Assembly: GCA_963921195.1 (NCBI GenBank)
Contig: OY992536.1
Location: 97,303,550 to 97,367,549 of the forward strand
Direction of reading: 5' to 3'
DNA: 64,000 nucleotides
From: Pegoplata infirma
Taxonomy: Eukaryota > Arthropoda > Insecta > Diptera > Anthomyiidae
This document shows, in pieces, positions 34,318-45,377 of the stretch. How positions within the stretch are numbered: the first letter of the stretch is position 1; every line of letters begins with the position of its first letter. Under the pieces are notes generated by a model. That model had not been told where the DNA came from, ran no database searches, and saw nothing but the letters and a program-made list of their open reading frames with translations. A program made the translations under genes and the position numbers.

Positions 34318-35639
34318 TAACTGATGAATAAAGAACGAGGGAACGCTTTACTGAAACTTTCTAACTGTATAGACCTTTCTTCTGCGTTTTCAAATTGCGG
34401 AATATTCCAGTTTCTGTAAAGCAAAAAAAGTTAGTGTTTCGATTCATGGGATCCAAAAATTCTAGCAAACTTGTGCGAAAAAACGAAAAAATTGCAATGA
34501 GTCTATCGTATTCCGAATTTATTTACAGGGAGCAAGTAACCTTTCAAATCGTTTTATATATTTCTTTTGAAAAACGGTTCTTATCCAGTTAAATAAACAT
34601 TGGCCAGCTCTGTCTAAACACATTTTTTTCTAGATTTGGTTCGTTTTTGTGTGTTTGTTGTTCAGCTTTATTTTTTTTTATTCTACCGAACACGTCATAC
34701 AATTGTCGTGTTGTATGTTAGTTTGAATTTTGAACATGTTTTAACATATTTCTGACCATTTTGTTGTATAAATTTTATTTTTTTCCCCTTGTGTTGCAGT
34801 AGCAACACGCAATTCTATTGTTGAGCGCCAAATACACATAAAAACAGCTTCCGAATTTTTTTGTTGCTGCTCTAAAACAATACACCATACCAATGCGCAT
34901 TATAAGGGATATCAGACTACATTTTAAAAGCAATTGTTTAAAACAACAGCAAAATAATATCAAAAAAAAAAAAGAGAAGAAGACCTGTATTCCCAAAAAA
35001 ACGCACAAAACAAGATTTGTTACAAGTGATCATTGTGTGTGCCTTTTATAGTATTGTTAAGATGGTGTACTATGTACAAATAGTATGAGGACTTGATATG
35101 GTAACGGTATCGGAAGGATCCGAAGTCTAATTGATTGTTAAAAATACCAATAGCACGTCCCGACTTTGAAAAACTAACTGCTAGTGTTCCATTGGATCAT
35201 GGATCATTAACTAGTAGTCAGAGAGGCTTGCGCAGTTAAAAGCGTTTTGTGCTGCATTATAAAAGTCCGAAATTTTACTACAAAAGCAACCAGTGATTCA
35301 ATCCTACGATTAGCCCCCGGTCTCTTGAATATAAGACTTCCAAGAAAGTGTGATGCTCATGATTGTCATCACGTCGCAAGGGGGTACCAAATGCGTAATC
35401 GTTTCGAACTTTTAATCTTACTTGGTATAAGAGAGCCCGGAGACCAGCCAGAAAAGCTAAGCCTACATAGACTTTGTAGGTCAAACATGTTTTGCTGAAT
35501 AGGAAATTCTATTCTTTAATAAAATTTTTAATGTGTTTATTTGAAATTAAAATTTTTTGTAGCATACTTTTAGGCGAGAAAATATGTAAGGTAGAATTTA
35601 TATTACTTTTCCAAACTGGGCCGACTTAAGCAGACACCG
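34318..35639. other. No gene recognised
   Basis: Mostly AT-rich. 35240-35500 is richer in G+C and has overlapping open frames on both strands (35247-35498 plus, 35278-35484 minus), but neither product shows a domain I recognise. It might be an old transposon or gene remnant. Confidence 0.3.
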
Positions 35640-37920
35640 TAGTTCTCAAGACCCTCCAACCACAGTAGTGGGGTAGGTTATGTTATAATAGGCTGCTGCC
35701 ATTTTACGTCAGCACACATAGACTTTGAGGTCCGTTGTGATACCACGAGACAGTAATATGTTCCCCACAAGCCGCTGCTGTTTACCAAATTTCTTCTTTT
35801 TATTCCTTTAGCTCCCAGTGGAGCATAGGGCCTCAACATAGCTTCGGCATGCTCCTCTATCTCGAACGATGATTTTTCCCGGTTGAAATTGTATCTCATA
35901 TTTTTCATATCATCTTCAATAATTCGTCTCCAAATATGCTTTGGCTTTTCTCGTTTCCTGCTACCTTGCATATTTCTTTTGGTGATTTCCACAGAAAGTA
36001 ACCAATCCAATTCCATGGATGTTATTTTTTTTTCCAAAGCCCACTTGTTCGTGTAGATTAGATTCATATGTGTAAAAATTTGTGGTGCTGCACTATTCGG
36101 AATGCCCCTCACCCAAGACTCCCTGGATGGTATCATAGTTGTAAAGTGGCACTCCAAAATGCTCATAGAGGGACCGCAATCCACATTTGGTGGTATTGTT
36201 ATCTTCTTCAAGATCGCACAATGGCCACAATTGCTGCTCTTTCATTGCAGTGTGCTATTCAGTCGAATTGCCGACATAGCCGCATACTGCCTACCCAATA
36301 TGTCCAATGTTTACAGGTAAAGGAGGATTTCTAATGCAGCCGTATGTGTAGTACGAAGAGCACCAGTGATTCACATCGACGCCATTCGTTGTACCTTCAA
36401 GATAAAGACATAATTCTTTTTGTCTCTAAAGCAGACCACCAAACAATGATTTCATACAGCACAATTGGATGCACCACTGCTGCATAAATTCAATAAACGA
36501 CTTTAAGGCTAAAAGCCCCATTGCTTTCCAATAGCCCTTTTACAGGAATGTAAAGCAAACGTTGCTTTTCTCACACGTTACTCAATATTACGCCTGAACC
36601 CAGAAAAATTTTCTGTTCCAAATAATCGGTTCCAGATGCATCTAATTACAATGCAACCGGTTCTACTTAACATTCCAGAATCAATGATTTTTGTTTGAAA
36701 TTGGTCCAAAAGCAATCTTTTTTTAGAGCAAGCTGTTTTTTTGAAAAATAATTTTACATAGAAAATGTTGTTGTGATTACCGTAGAATATATTCAAGAAT
36801 CTATTGAACCAAGAATTTGTTCCAAAAAATTTTCCTGGGGAATTCAACTTTCTATCTAGAAATACTCCAATATACTTGGCTCCATCAGAAAAGATGATTT
36901 CAGTGCCGTCCAGAGAAATAGGATCAAAAGCAGGAATCTTATTTTTCCTTGTAAACAAAACAAGCTCTGTTTTACTTGCATTAACTCCCAGACCATAGTC
37001 TCTTGCCTATTAAGACAGATCTTTCAGAAAACCCAAAAGAATGTCTCTCAGTGTTAGCAGGTGCTTTCCTTTTACCGCTATCGCAAAATCGTCAGCATAT
37101 GTGACAACAGGACACCCACGTGCTTCTAGAGATAACATCATTGAATTCAGTGCCAGGTTCCAAAAAAGCGGCGAAAGAACACTTCCCTGTGGTGTGCCCC
37201 AATTGCCAAATCGAGATATCTATTGGTAAGTATATTTTCCACCATTAAATCTAGGTTGACATTATTAAAAGCCCCCTATATATCATGAAAGGCGACCATA
37301 GTGCACTCCTTTACCGAAAGCGATCTCTCGATGGTACCCACGAGTTCACGAAGAGCAGTGTCTGTTGATCTACCCTTGTTGTATGCATGTTGCCTCCTCG
37401 AGAGCAACCTCGGGTCCATCACTCTACTCAAATAAGAGTATATCATTCGTTCCATTGTTTAAAAAAAAGAAGACATGCTAATTTATCTGAACTCCTTCGG
37501 AGCTGTGTTTGAATTCTTTCCAGGTTTCAGGATAAAACTACTGAATTGATTTTGGCATATTTATTATTTCCGAAGCAGTTTTAGATGCTTAGGCGTCAGA
37601 GCGTTCTTAAGTTTGAAACCGCGTCGTGGAATTGTCCGGAAAATGCGTGCTTAGAGGAGATCCAGCGACTCCCCACTGAAGGTAGACCACACCTCAGTAG
37701 AATCCTTCAGGTATCCCACCGTGCAAAGAGAATAAGCCAGAACTTGCGCAGCATGGATGCCTCAGAAACGTCTTTTATGTTTCCACAAAAGTTTTTTAAA
37801 GAATCATATTTTTCATTTCTGATCATCTTATTTTAACTCATAAGTTGCAACCTATATGCAGGCCAGTCCTCGTCCGCTCTTGAAAACTTTGCCTTATTAA
37901 AAAGGTTTCTGCAGGAATCT
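35640..37920 (-). pseudogene. LINE fragment with reverse transcriptase, chimeric 3' part
   Basis: Reading leftwards from 37920: the SEASRLR linker (37730-37790), the QHAYNKGRSTDTALRELV block (37330-37400), GTPQGSVLSPLFWNLAL (about 37155-37205), the active site YADDF (37085-37099), and the KTELVLFTRK and YIGVFLDRKLN blocks (36860-36980). These are ordered motifs of a non-LTR reverse transcriptase. A MITE sits at 36599-36838. Beyond the thumb, 35800-36080 encodes EKPKHIWRRIIEDDM, which resembles the C-terminal tail of another, RTE-like LINE class, and then the first family's 3' tail resumes at 35695-35780. Many stops; not functional. Confidence 0.8.
36599..36838. mobile_element. Foldback MITE inside the LINE reverse transcriptase
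   Basis: Ends CCCAGAAAAATTTTCTGTTCC and, inward from the right, CCCAGGAAAATTTTTTGGAAC. It interrupts the LINE frame right after the RKLN block and is read through by the 36578-36958 open frame. A partial copy of its left half lies at 61095-61245. Confidence 0.65.
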
Positions 37921-38010
37921 GTGGGGTATACTCACTTTTTAACTCCGTGTGAAATATCGGTCTAGGACCCCATAAAGTATATATATTATTCATTGGTTAT
38001 TGACATTCGA
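37918..38010 (+). mobile_element. mini-me fragment
   Basis: 'ctgtggggtatactcacttt', 'gaaatatcggtctaggaccc' and 'ataaagtatatatattatt' match the 5' part of mini-me (compare 10497-10580). It is truncated before the GTCY tract and lies between two LINE fragments of opposite strand. Confidence 0.55.
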
Positions 38011-38019
38011 TGTTAAAAT

Positions 38020-38410
38020 ATCATTTGACTATCAAAGGGTAATATTGGATAGCAAACTGATGTGGAATCTCAATGTGGACAAAAGAGTTAAGAGGGCAAC
38101 AAACATTCCATGCATGCAAGATTTTAGGAAACAACTTGGGGAATTTAAGTAAAATTAAATTATTGGATTTACACCTCTGTAAGAAGACCAATCCTTCTCT
38201 TTGGGGTTCTCGTACTGCACTTAAAAATAAAACCTATTGTAAACGCTTAAAGAGTGCACAAAGACTTGAAGAACTGATTATCACTGGCTCTTTTCGTAGC
38301 ACAGCGACTGCGGCATTTGTGTGATCTTGAATCTGAAATCGTTACATTTAGTGGCGAAGGGACAGCAAGGAGGTCTGCAATTCGATAGAAAGCCACGATA
38401 CCATACGGTC
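38020..38410 (+). pseudogene. LINE reverse transcriptase thumb fragment
   Basis: It encodes ILDSKLMWNLNVDKRVKRAT (near 38048-38105) and KTYCKRLKSAQRLEELIITG (near 38229-38287), the post-active-site and thumb blocks of a Jockey/I-group LINE. Frameshifted. It is probably the 5' visible part of one LINE copy that continues at 38985 and 45378. Confidence 0.72.
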
Positions 38411-38984
38411 ACACACACAGTGAACTATTTACTTAACTGAGCAGTTTCTCTAGTTCGTTCATTTTAGCTCTTTTAGGCATTTTCGTTCATTCAGCTCAAT
38501 TTTTCATAAAATAATTTTGTCTTTTTTTTGTTCGGCCGTTCAATTCAATTTTTTTGTTCATTTTATCAATAGCGTTAGATTTCTCTCCTTTTTTCACACG
38601 CTTTCTAAGCATTTATGTTTTTCACCCAAATTAAATATATTTTTTAGTTAATAATATTTAATAACTAATTCCTTAGTTTTTAGAAATATCATCTATTTTT
38701 CATGTTGTGGTTTCCTTAAACCATTTTTCAACATTTTTGTATTTGTGAACAAAAACCCAAACAACAGACATGATCCAAATTATTCGTTCTCAAACTGTAG
38801 AACGAAAACCAAAAATTTACCTATTGGACTAGATGAACGAACAACAGATATGATCACAATAATTCGTTCAGAAACTGTTGAAGGAAAACAACAAATGACC
38901 GATTGAACTAGATGCACGAACTAGGTCTTTTATCTGAAATGCACGAAAATAAGCGCTCACTTAATTAAGCATAAGTCTAATGGT
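38411..38984. other. Unassigned insert with a duplicated segment of about 85 bp
   Basis: AT-rich DNA between two LINE pieces. It contains two similar stretches (about 38750-38835 and 38836-38925) sharing 'acaacaga(c/t)atgatc', 'attcgttc(t/a)' and 'aaactgt(a/t)gaa' in order. Its ends have loosely inverted 'cttaactgagc' and 'gctcacttaatt' words. It is probably another decayed insertion. Confidence 0.35.
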
Positions 38985-39252
38985 CATGGACGTATTAGTG
39001 GAAATACCGAATGCACAAAAAAAAAAAAGAGGAGGCTGGTTAGCGGAATTTCGCTTGGAGGAACCTTTAATTTCTTTACAGATGCTTTAAAAATGCTCGA
39101 GAGAGTAGCAGGTGCGGTTTTTTCTCTAGAACTGTGCATTGAGGAATCGCAAAAACTTTCTGAGGACTGCATTGTATTCCAGGCAGAGATTCTTGAGGAA
39201 AAATTACCGCTGATCTTGCTTTTACTAACAGGACTAAAAACAGAAGCACATA
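38985..39252 (+). pseudogene. LINE RNase H fragment, N-terminal half
   Basis: The frame at 39093-39275 encodes MLERVAGAVFSLELCIEES and SEDCIVFQAEI, preceded by FFTDALK in frame: the first half of the LINE RNase H domain (FTDGSK ... GAGVFS ... VFQAE). The strand-opposite open frame is a shadow. The domain is cut at 39252 by a TA-type MITE. Confidence 0.72.
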
Positions 39253-39481
39253 CACTCAAAATAATTCTACAGTAAAAGGTTTAGTAAGTGATATTGTACC
39301 AAAATCTACTAATTCGATACTAATTTTAGTATCTTCAAAGTACTAACATTAGTAATTTTTACTGGATTTGACTAATATTAGTTAAAAATATTAGTATTGG
39401 TTACCAATTTCTGCACTAGGTCCTTTTGGACTAAAATTAGTTAAATTTTTAGTATTGAATACCCACGTTTTTTTTTGGGTG
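39253..39481. mobile_element. CACTCAAAA-family MITE, 229 bp
   Basis: The left end is CACTCAAAATAATTCTACAG and the right end TTTTTTTTTGGGTG, with TA on both sides (39251-39252, 39482-39483). The interior repeats 'tactaa(t)attag' words. It interrupts a LINE RNase H region. Confidence 0.7.
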
Positions 39482-39665
39482 TAGGCATAGAGCAATGGTT
39501 CCCAACCTTTGATTCTCGCCCCACTGGGGGGCAATTTAAAGGTTACAGGGGGGCAACGAGGAAATTTTCAAAAAAAATTTAGTCAAAATAACTAAAAAAA
39601 ATATCTTTTAGTAAAGTTAACTACAAACCTTTTTTTTAGCAAAATTAACTACAAAAAATTCGTTA

Positions 39666-40112
39666 ATTGAACAGTTCATGCGAATAAGGACGAATAGACC
39701 ATTTGTATTATTTTACATATGACGATAAAAACGCAGGAAACGGCTAAAAACTAATATTTTTTCCCACATTTTTGCATAATGCACTAATCCATTAATGCAA
39801 AAAAGTTCACAAAAATATAAGTTTTAAACCGTTTCCTGCGTTTTTATCGTCATTTGTAAAATTATACAAATGGTCTATTCGTCCTTAAGGGTACTTTTCA
39901 CTATCACACATTTCCATTATACAATCGTAATTTCACCATGTAAGCGATATATTTTTTAAAAAAATTTGGCCAGAAATTGTTCACTTATTAAATACGACTA
40001 GGTTTCAATCAAAAAAGAATCCAAAAATCTTTAGGAAGTTGGTAAATTTTGATGTGTATAATGGAAAAGTGTGATAGTGGAAAGTAGCCTTTATTCGCAT
40101 GAACTGTTCAAT
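39666..40112. mobile_element. Foldback element in H1, itself interrupted
   Basis: ATTGAACAGTTCATGCGAAT at the left end and ATTCGCATGAACTGTTCAAT at the right end, TA on both sides. Long arms include 'gacgataaaaacgcaggaaa' against 'tttcctgcgtttttatcgtc'. Without the 203-bp inner MITE it is about 240 bp. Confidence 0.78.
39888..40090. mobile_element. 203-bp inner MITE, TTA-flanked
   Basis: Inverted ends of 36 bp begin AGGGTACTTTTCACTATCAC and, inward from the right, AGGCTACTTTCCACTATCAC. TTA is present on both sides (39885-39887, 40091-40093). The opposite arm of the surrounding foldback shows the unoccupied sequence. The 3-bp TTA suggests PIF/Harbinger. Confidence 0.8.
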
Positions 40113-40434
40113 TATTTAAAATTTTTACTAAAAACTTAGTTTAAATGCTTATTTTAAAAAAACTTTGGTAAATCAGTACACACAAAAAAAGCTTTGTCAA
40201 ATTACTAGGAAAAGTCTCGAAATCCCATTTTACAAATATTTGACGTTTTCCTTGTTTTTTAACAAACAAATTTGGATTGAAATTTAATTTTTTTTTTAAT
40301 TTTAAAATTTTTTTTCGTAATTTTACAAATTTCCAAGATAATTTTACAAAAAATAAATCAAGTTATAAGGGTTCAAGTTGAAAAAATGCAGAAGAAAAAT
40401 TGAATTTCTAAAAATTATAGACATTTCTGGTATT

Positions 40435-40481
40435 TCCTATACCGGTTTCAAACACCCCAGTTAGTGTCATCTTCAGTAGGA
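40435..40481 (-). ncRNA. Hammerhead-like motif, 442-bp family, reverse-strand copies
   Basis: Minus-strand copy of the motif described at 42482-42528, with identical copies at 40877-40923, 41319-41365 and 41761-41807. The predicted cleavage lies between plus-strand positions 40439 and 40440. Confidence 0.65.
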
Positions 40482-42481
40482 TTTTAAATGTCGGTTTGTC
40501 TTGTTAATGAAAACTGTTTTTTATATATGTGAATATTTATAGTTTCTACAGAATAAATTTTGACAGTTTCCAACACTACAATTCTATTTCTAGCAATCTC
40601 AACCTCACCTCATACTTTCTTTCAACTTTTTTGTCTCTTACATTATTTCGCAAGGGTTACCAACATGATCTGGAATTGCAGACACAAATGAAGGAATTTG
40701 CATTTTCTGTTTCGGAGACGTGCCTAATGGCGACATATTTTGTCAGTAATTTTATTTGATTTTTTCTGTAAGTACAGATCGAGCACGGGCTCTAATTATA
40801 TTTGTTATAAGGGTTCAAGTTGAAAAAATGCAGAAGAAAAATTGAATTTCTAAAAATTATAGACATTTCTGGTATTTCCTATACCGGTTTCAAACACCCC
40901 AGTTAGTGTCATCTTCAGTAGGATTTTAAATGTCGGTTTGTCTTGTTAATGAAAACTGTTTTTTATATATGTGAATATTTATAGTTTCTACAGAATAAAT
41001 TTTGACAGTTTCCAACACTACAATTCTATTTCTAGCAATCTCAACCTCACCTCATACTTTCTTTCAACTTTTTTGTCTCTTACATTATTTCGCAAGGGTT
41101 ACCAACATGATCTGGAATTGCAGACACAAATGAAGGAATTTGCATTTTCTGTTTCGGAGACGTGCCTAATGGCGACATATTTTGTCAGTAATTTTATTTG
41201 ATTTTTTCTGTAAGTACAGATCGAGCACGGGCTCTAATTATATTTGTTATAAGGGTTCAAGTTGAAAAAATGCAGAAGAAAAATTGAATTTCTAAAAATT
41301 ATAGACATTTCTGGTATTTCCTATACCGGTTTCAAACACCCCAGTTAGTGTCATCTTCAGTAGGATTTTAAATGTCGGTTTGTCTTGTTAATGAAAACTG
41401 TTTTTTATATATGTGAATATTTATAGTTTCTACAGAATAAATTTTGACAGTTTCCAACACTACAATTCTATTTCTAGCAATCTCAACCTCACCTCATACT
41501 TTCTTTCAACTTTTTTGTCTCTTACATTATTTCGCAAGGGTTACCAACATGATCTGGAATTGCAGACACAAATGAAGGAATTTGCATTTTCTGTTTCGGA
41601 GACGTGCCTAATGGCGACATATTTTGTCAGTAATTTTATTTGATTTTTTCTGTAAGTACAGATCGAGCACGGGCTCTAATTATATTTGTTATAAGGGTTC
41701 AAGTTGAAAAAATGCAGAAGAAAAATTGAATTTCTAAAAATTATAGACATTTCTGGTATTTCCTATACCGGTTTCAAACACCCCAGTTAGTGTCATCTTC
41801 AGTAGGATTTTAAATGTCGGTTTGTCTTGTTAATGAAAACTGTTTTTTATATATGTGAATATTTATAGTTTCTACAGAATAAATTTTGACAGTTTCCAAC
41901 ACTACAATTCTATTTCTAGCAATCTCAACCTCACCTCATACTTTCTTTCAACTTTTTTGTCTCTTACATTATTTCGCAAGGGTTACCAACATGATCTGGA
42001 ATTGCAGACACAAATGAAGGAATTTGCATTTTCTGTTTCGGAGACGTGCCTAATGGCGACATATTTTGTCAGTAATTTTATTTGATTTTTTCTGTAAGTA
42101 CAGATCGAGCACGGGCTCTAATTATATTTGTTATAAGGGTTCAAGTTGAAAAAATGCAGAAGAAAAATTGAATTTCTAAAAATTATAGACATTACAGAAA
42201 AAATCAAATAAAATTACTGACAAAATATGTCGCCATTAGGCACGTCTCCGAAACAGAAAATGCAAATTCCTTCATTTGTGTCTGCAATTCCAGATCATGT
42301 TGGTAACCCTTGCGAAATAATGTAAGAGACAAAAAAGTTGAAAGAAAGTATGAGGTGAGGTTGAGATTGCTAGAAATAGAATTGTAGTGTTGGAAACTGT
42401 CAAAATTTATTCTGTAGAAACTATAAATATTCACATATATAAAAAACAGTTTTCATTAACAAGACAAACCGACATTTAAAA

Positions 42482-42528
42482 TCCTACTGAAGATGACACT
42501 AACTGGGGTGTTTGAAACCGGTATAGGA
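42482..42528 (+). ncRNA. Hammerhead ribozyme-like motif, 442-bp family
   Basis: In order: stem I strand TCCTA (42482-42486); core CTGAAGA (42487-42493); a 20-nt stem II (42494-42513) in which ACAC pairs with GTGT next to a G-U pair and a U-U first pair; core GAAA (42514-42517); self-complementary stem III CCGG (42518-42521); TA, making a GUA triplet; closing stem I strand TAGGA (42524-42528), complementary to TCCTA. Every invariant core residue of a type I hammerhead is present. Further plus-strand copies are at 42924-42970, 43366-43412 and 43808-43854. Stem III is very short, as in satellite-type hammerheads that act as dimers. Confidence 0.68.
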
Positions 42529-44459
42529 AATACCAGAAATGTCTATAATTTTTAGAAATTCAATTTTTCTTCTGCATTTTTTCAACTTGAACCCTTATAA
42601 CAAATATAATTAGAGCCCGTGCTCGATCTGTACTTACAGAAAAAATCAAATAAAATTACTGACAAAATATGTCGCCATTAGGCACGTCTCCGAAACAGAA
42701 AATGCAAATTCCTTCATTTGTGTCTGCAATTCCAGATCATGTTGGTAACCCTTGCGAAATAATGTAAGAGACAAAAAAGTTGAAAGAAAGTATGAGGTGA
42801 GGTTGAGATTGCTAGAAATAGAATTGTAGTGTTGGAAACTGTCAAAATTTATTCTGTAGAAACTATAAATATTCACATATATAAAAAACAGTTTTCATTA
42901 ACAAGACAAACCGACATTTAAAATCCTACTGAAGATGACACTAACTGGGGTGTTTGAAACCGGTATAGGAAATACCAGAAATGTCTATAATTTTTAGAAA
43001 TTCAATTTTTCTTCTGCATTTTTTCAACTTGAACCCTTATAACAAATATAATTAGAGCCCGTGCTCGATCTGTACTTACAGAAAAAATCAAATAAAATTA
43101 CTGACAAAATATGTCGCCATTAGGCACGTCTCCGAAACAGAAAATGCAAATTCCTTCATTTGTGTCTGCAATTCCAGATCATGTTGGTAACCCTTGCGAA
43201 ATAATGTAAGAGACAAAAAAGTTGAAAGAAAGTATGAGGTGAGGTTGAGATTGCTAGAAATAGAATTGTAGTGTTGGAAACTGTCAAAATTTATTCTGTA
43301 GAAACTATAAATATTCACATATATAAAAAACAGTTTTCATTAACAAGACAAACCGACATTTAAAATCCTACTGAAGATGACACTAACTGGGGTGTTTGAA
43401 ACCGGTATAGGAAATACCAGAAATGTCTATAATTTTTAGAAATTCAATTTTTCTTCTGCATTTTTTCAACTTGAACCCTTATAACAAATATAATTAGAGC
43501 CCGTGCTCGATCTGTACTTACAGAAAAAATCAAATAAAATTACTGACAAAATATGTCGCCATTAGGCACGTCTCCGAAACAGAAAATGCAAATTCCTTCA
43601 TTTGTGTCTGCAATTCCAGATCATGTTGGTAACCCTTGCGAAATAATGTAAGAGACAAAAAAGTTGAAAGAAAGTATGAGGTGAGGTTGAGATTGCTAGA
43701 AATAGAATTGTAGTGTTGGAAACTGTCAAAATTTATTCTGTAGAAACTATAAATATTCACATATATAAAAAACAGTTTTCATTAACAAGACAAACCGACA
43801 TTTAAAATCCTACTGAAGATGACACTAACTGGGGTGTTTGAAACCGGTATAGGAAATACCAGAAATGTCTATAATTTTTAGAAATTCAATTTTTCTTCTG
43901 CATTTTTTCAACTTGAACCCTTATAACAAATATAATTAGAGCCCGTGCTCGATCTGTACTTACAGAAAAAATCAAATAAATCAAGTTAATTCACGAGAAT
44001 TCCTTGTAATTTGCCAAAAAAACTGTAAATTTACAATTTAATTGTTAAAAAGCTTGTAAAATTACAAAATTATTAGTAAAAAGCTTGTAAAATTACTTGG
44101 AATTCTCGTAAAATAGGAGGTAGCAAAAAATCTAGTAAAGTTACGAAACCTCCTTAAATTAGTAAATTTTATCATGTCAAAAAATAAATGAAAATTTACA
44201 ATTTTATTGGTAAAACCCTTGTAAAGTTACAAAATTATTGGTAAAAAGCTTGTAAAATTACTAGGAAATTTACAAATAGGAGGTAGCAAAAAAAAAGTTA
44301 CACATTTTTCTTGTAATTTTACAAGGTTTTTTTTTGAGTGTAGTAATTTTTCATTAGAAATATTATCAAATTTTTCTTGACTGTAGGGGGGGCATGGCAA
44401 TTTTTTGAACTTGAAAGTGGGGCGTTGCGTAAAAAAGGTTGGGAACCATTGGCATAGAG

Positions 44460-45377
44460 CAGCGGTTACCAACCTTTTTGGCTCGCGTACCCCTAATTTT
44501 AAATTTTGTCAGCCGCGTACCCCCTAACGAGTTTTTTGTTTTCGTTAAAAAACTTCTCATATAAATATTATAGTTAATTTTGAAATTTTTGATCTGCAGG
44601 TATTATAATTTTTTGAAGGCTTTAGGGGAGATTAAAACAATGGTGGTATTTTTTGGGAAAATTTTTCGCTCCTTGGAGTTGTTCAATGCATCTGAAAACG
44701 CGGATTTTGAGCTGATATTTCTGAAGAGCAAAAACAGCTGAAAATATTGCAAATCTGATTTCACCAGTCGATTCTGCACCAAAATTTAAAACAACGGGCG
44801 TTTTTTGAACTCTTAAAAAAGTTCCAAAAAAACATCACAGAGGGCGGAAATATAATGTTTTTGATTTTTTTTAAATGTTTTTTTTTTTTTAAACAAGGGC
44901 AGATCAGCAATTCCATGACTTTTCAAATAAAACACCCCCGTATATATCTACATTTGAGCTCAACATTTTGAGCTCAACAAAATGGTACCAAAATTTCCAC
45001 TACAAACCGTCTCAAAAACGCCCAAAAACACTTTTTTTGAGAACCTTGACATACATTTTCTCAAAAACCTGACATCTTAGAAAAATTTGGGAACCATATT
45101 CGGAATCAGAATCGAAAAGTTAATCGAAAATAAGTGGTCAGATCTCAAAATATCACAAAAATTCTCTTTAAATTGCACAAAAATACGTTTTTTGTAAACT
45201 TTGACCTCAACTTTCTTAAAAACCTGACGTTATGGAAAAATTTGGAAGGCAGATGCGAAACCAGCAATTGAAAGGTTAATTTAAAACAAATGTCCGAATT
45301 ACTAAAATTGTGCGTACCCCCGCGGACAGTTTTGCGTACCACCTAGTGGTACGCGTACCATAGGTTGGTAACCGCTG
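44460..45377. mobile_element. hAT-like element H2
   Basis: 918 bp, ends CAGCGGTTACCAACCT and AGGTTGGTAACCGCTG, GCATAGAG at 44452-44459 and 45378-45385. It directly abuts H1 through one shared copy of the target octamer. The subterminal 'cgcgtacccc' on the left and 'gcgtacccccgcgg / ggtacgcgtacc' on the right are related. Interior 44560-45290 holds a 'ctcaaaaacgcccaaaaac' type repeat, no transposase. Confidence 0.88.

Larger units (their letters stand above)
40366..43973. mobile_element. 442-bp tandem/inverted array with hammerhead-like motifs (array II)
   Basis: Four units in one orientation (40366-42194) face four in the other (42195-43973), period exactly 442 bp. The units look identical; the same 76-codon chance frame recurs in each. 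AAATAAATCAAGTTA (15 bp) flanks the block at 40351-40365 and 43974-43988, partly overlapping unit sequence. The related sequence at about 47690-47760 (reverse strand) has the same site without the array, so this is an insertion. Each unit has one hammerhead-like motif. Taken together with array I, the best reading is a retrozyme-like, Penelope-mobilised family; this is inference. Confidence 0.78.
40179..44340. mobile_element. CACTCAAAA-family element hosting array II
   Basis: The left end is CACACAAAAAAAGCTTTGTC and the right end ACAAGGTTTTTTTTTGAGTG, with TA at 40177-40178 and 44341-44342. The interior repeats 'ttacaattttattggtaaaa' and 'ctagtaattttacaag' words also seen at 46580-46715 and 47589-47885. 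Array II (40366-43973) accounts for most of its length; the element itself would be about 0.55 kb. Confidence 0.75.
39493..44451. mobile_element. hAT-like element H1, host of array II
   Basis: 18-bp perfect inverted ends, CAATGGTTCCCAACCTTT and AAAGGTTGGGAACCATTG, with 8-bp duplications GCATAGAG at 39485-39492 and 44452-44459. CAGTGGTTCCCAACCT-type ends are common among hAT elements. Most of its 4.96 kb is insertions: a foldback pair (39666-40112) and a CACTCAAAA-type element (40179-44340) containing array II. No transposase is visible in the remaining sequence. Confidence 0.88.

Noticed and set aside
35247..35498. Possible host exon (83-codon frame with a 68-codon opposite-strand frame)
   Set aside because: No recognisable domain, no clear splice context, and both strands are open to a similar extent, so coding cannot be supported.
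36578..36958. A single 126-codon protein on the minus strand
   Set aside because: Only its first third is LINE reverse transcriptase sequence; the remainder is read-through of an inserted MITE.
40529..43760. Eight identical 76-codon open frames in array II
   Set aside because: They recur only because the units are identical, show no domain or conserved codon pattern, and lie on the strand opposite to the hammerhead motif.
24992..43973. Both arrays as pure assembly artefacts
   Set aside because: Not excluded for copy number, but the flanking 12- and 15-bp repeats, the paralogous empty site and the shared ribozyme layout in unrelated units are not explained by misassembly.
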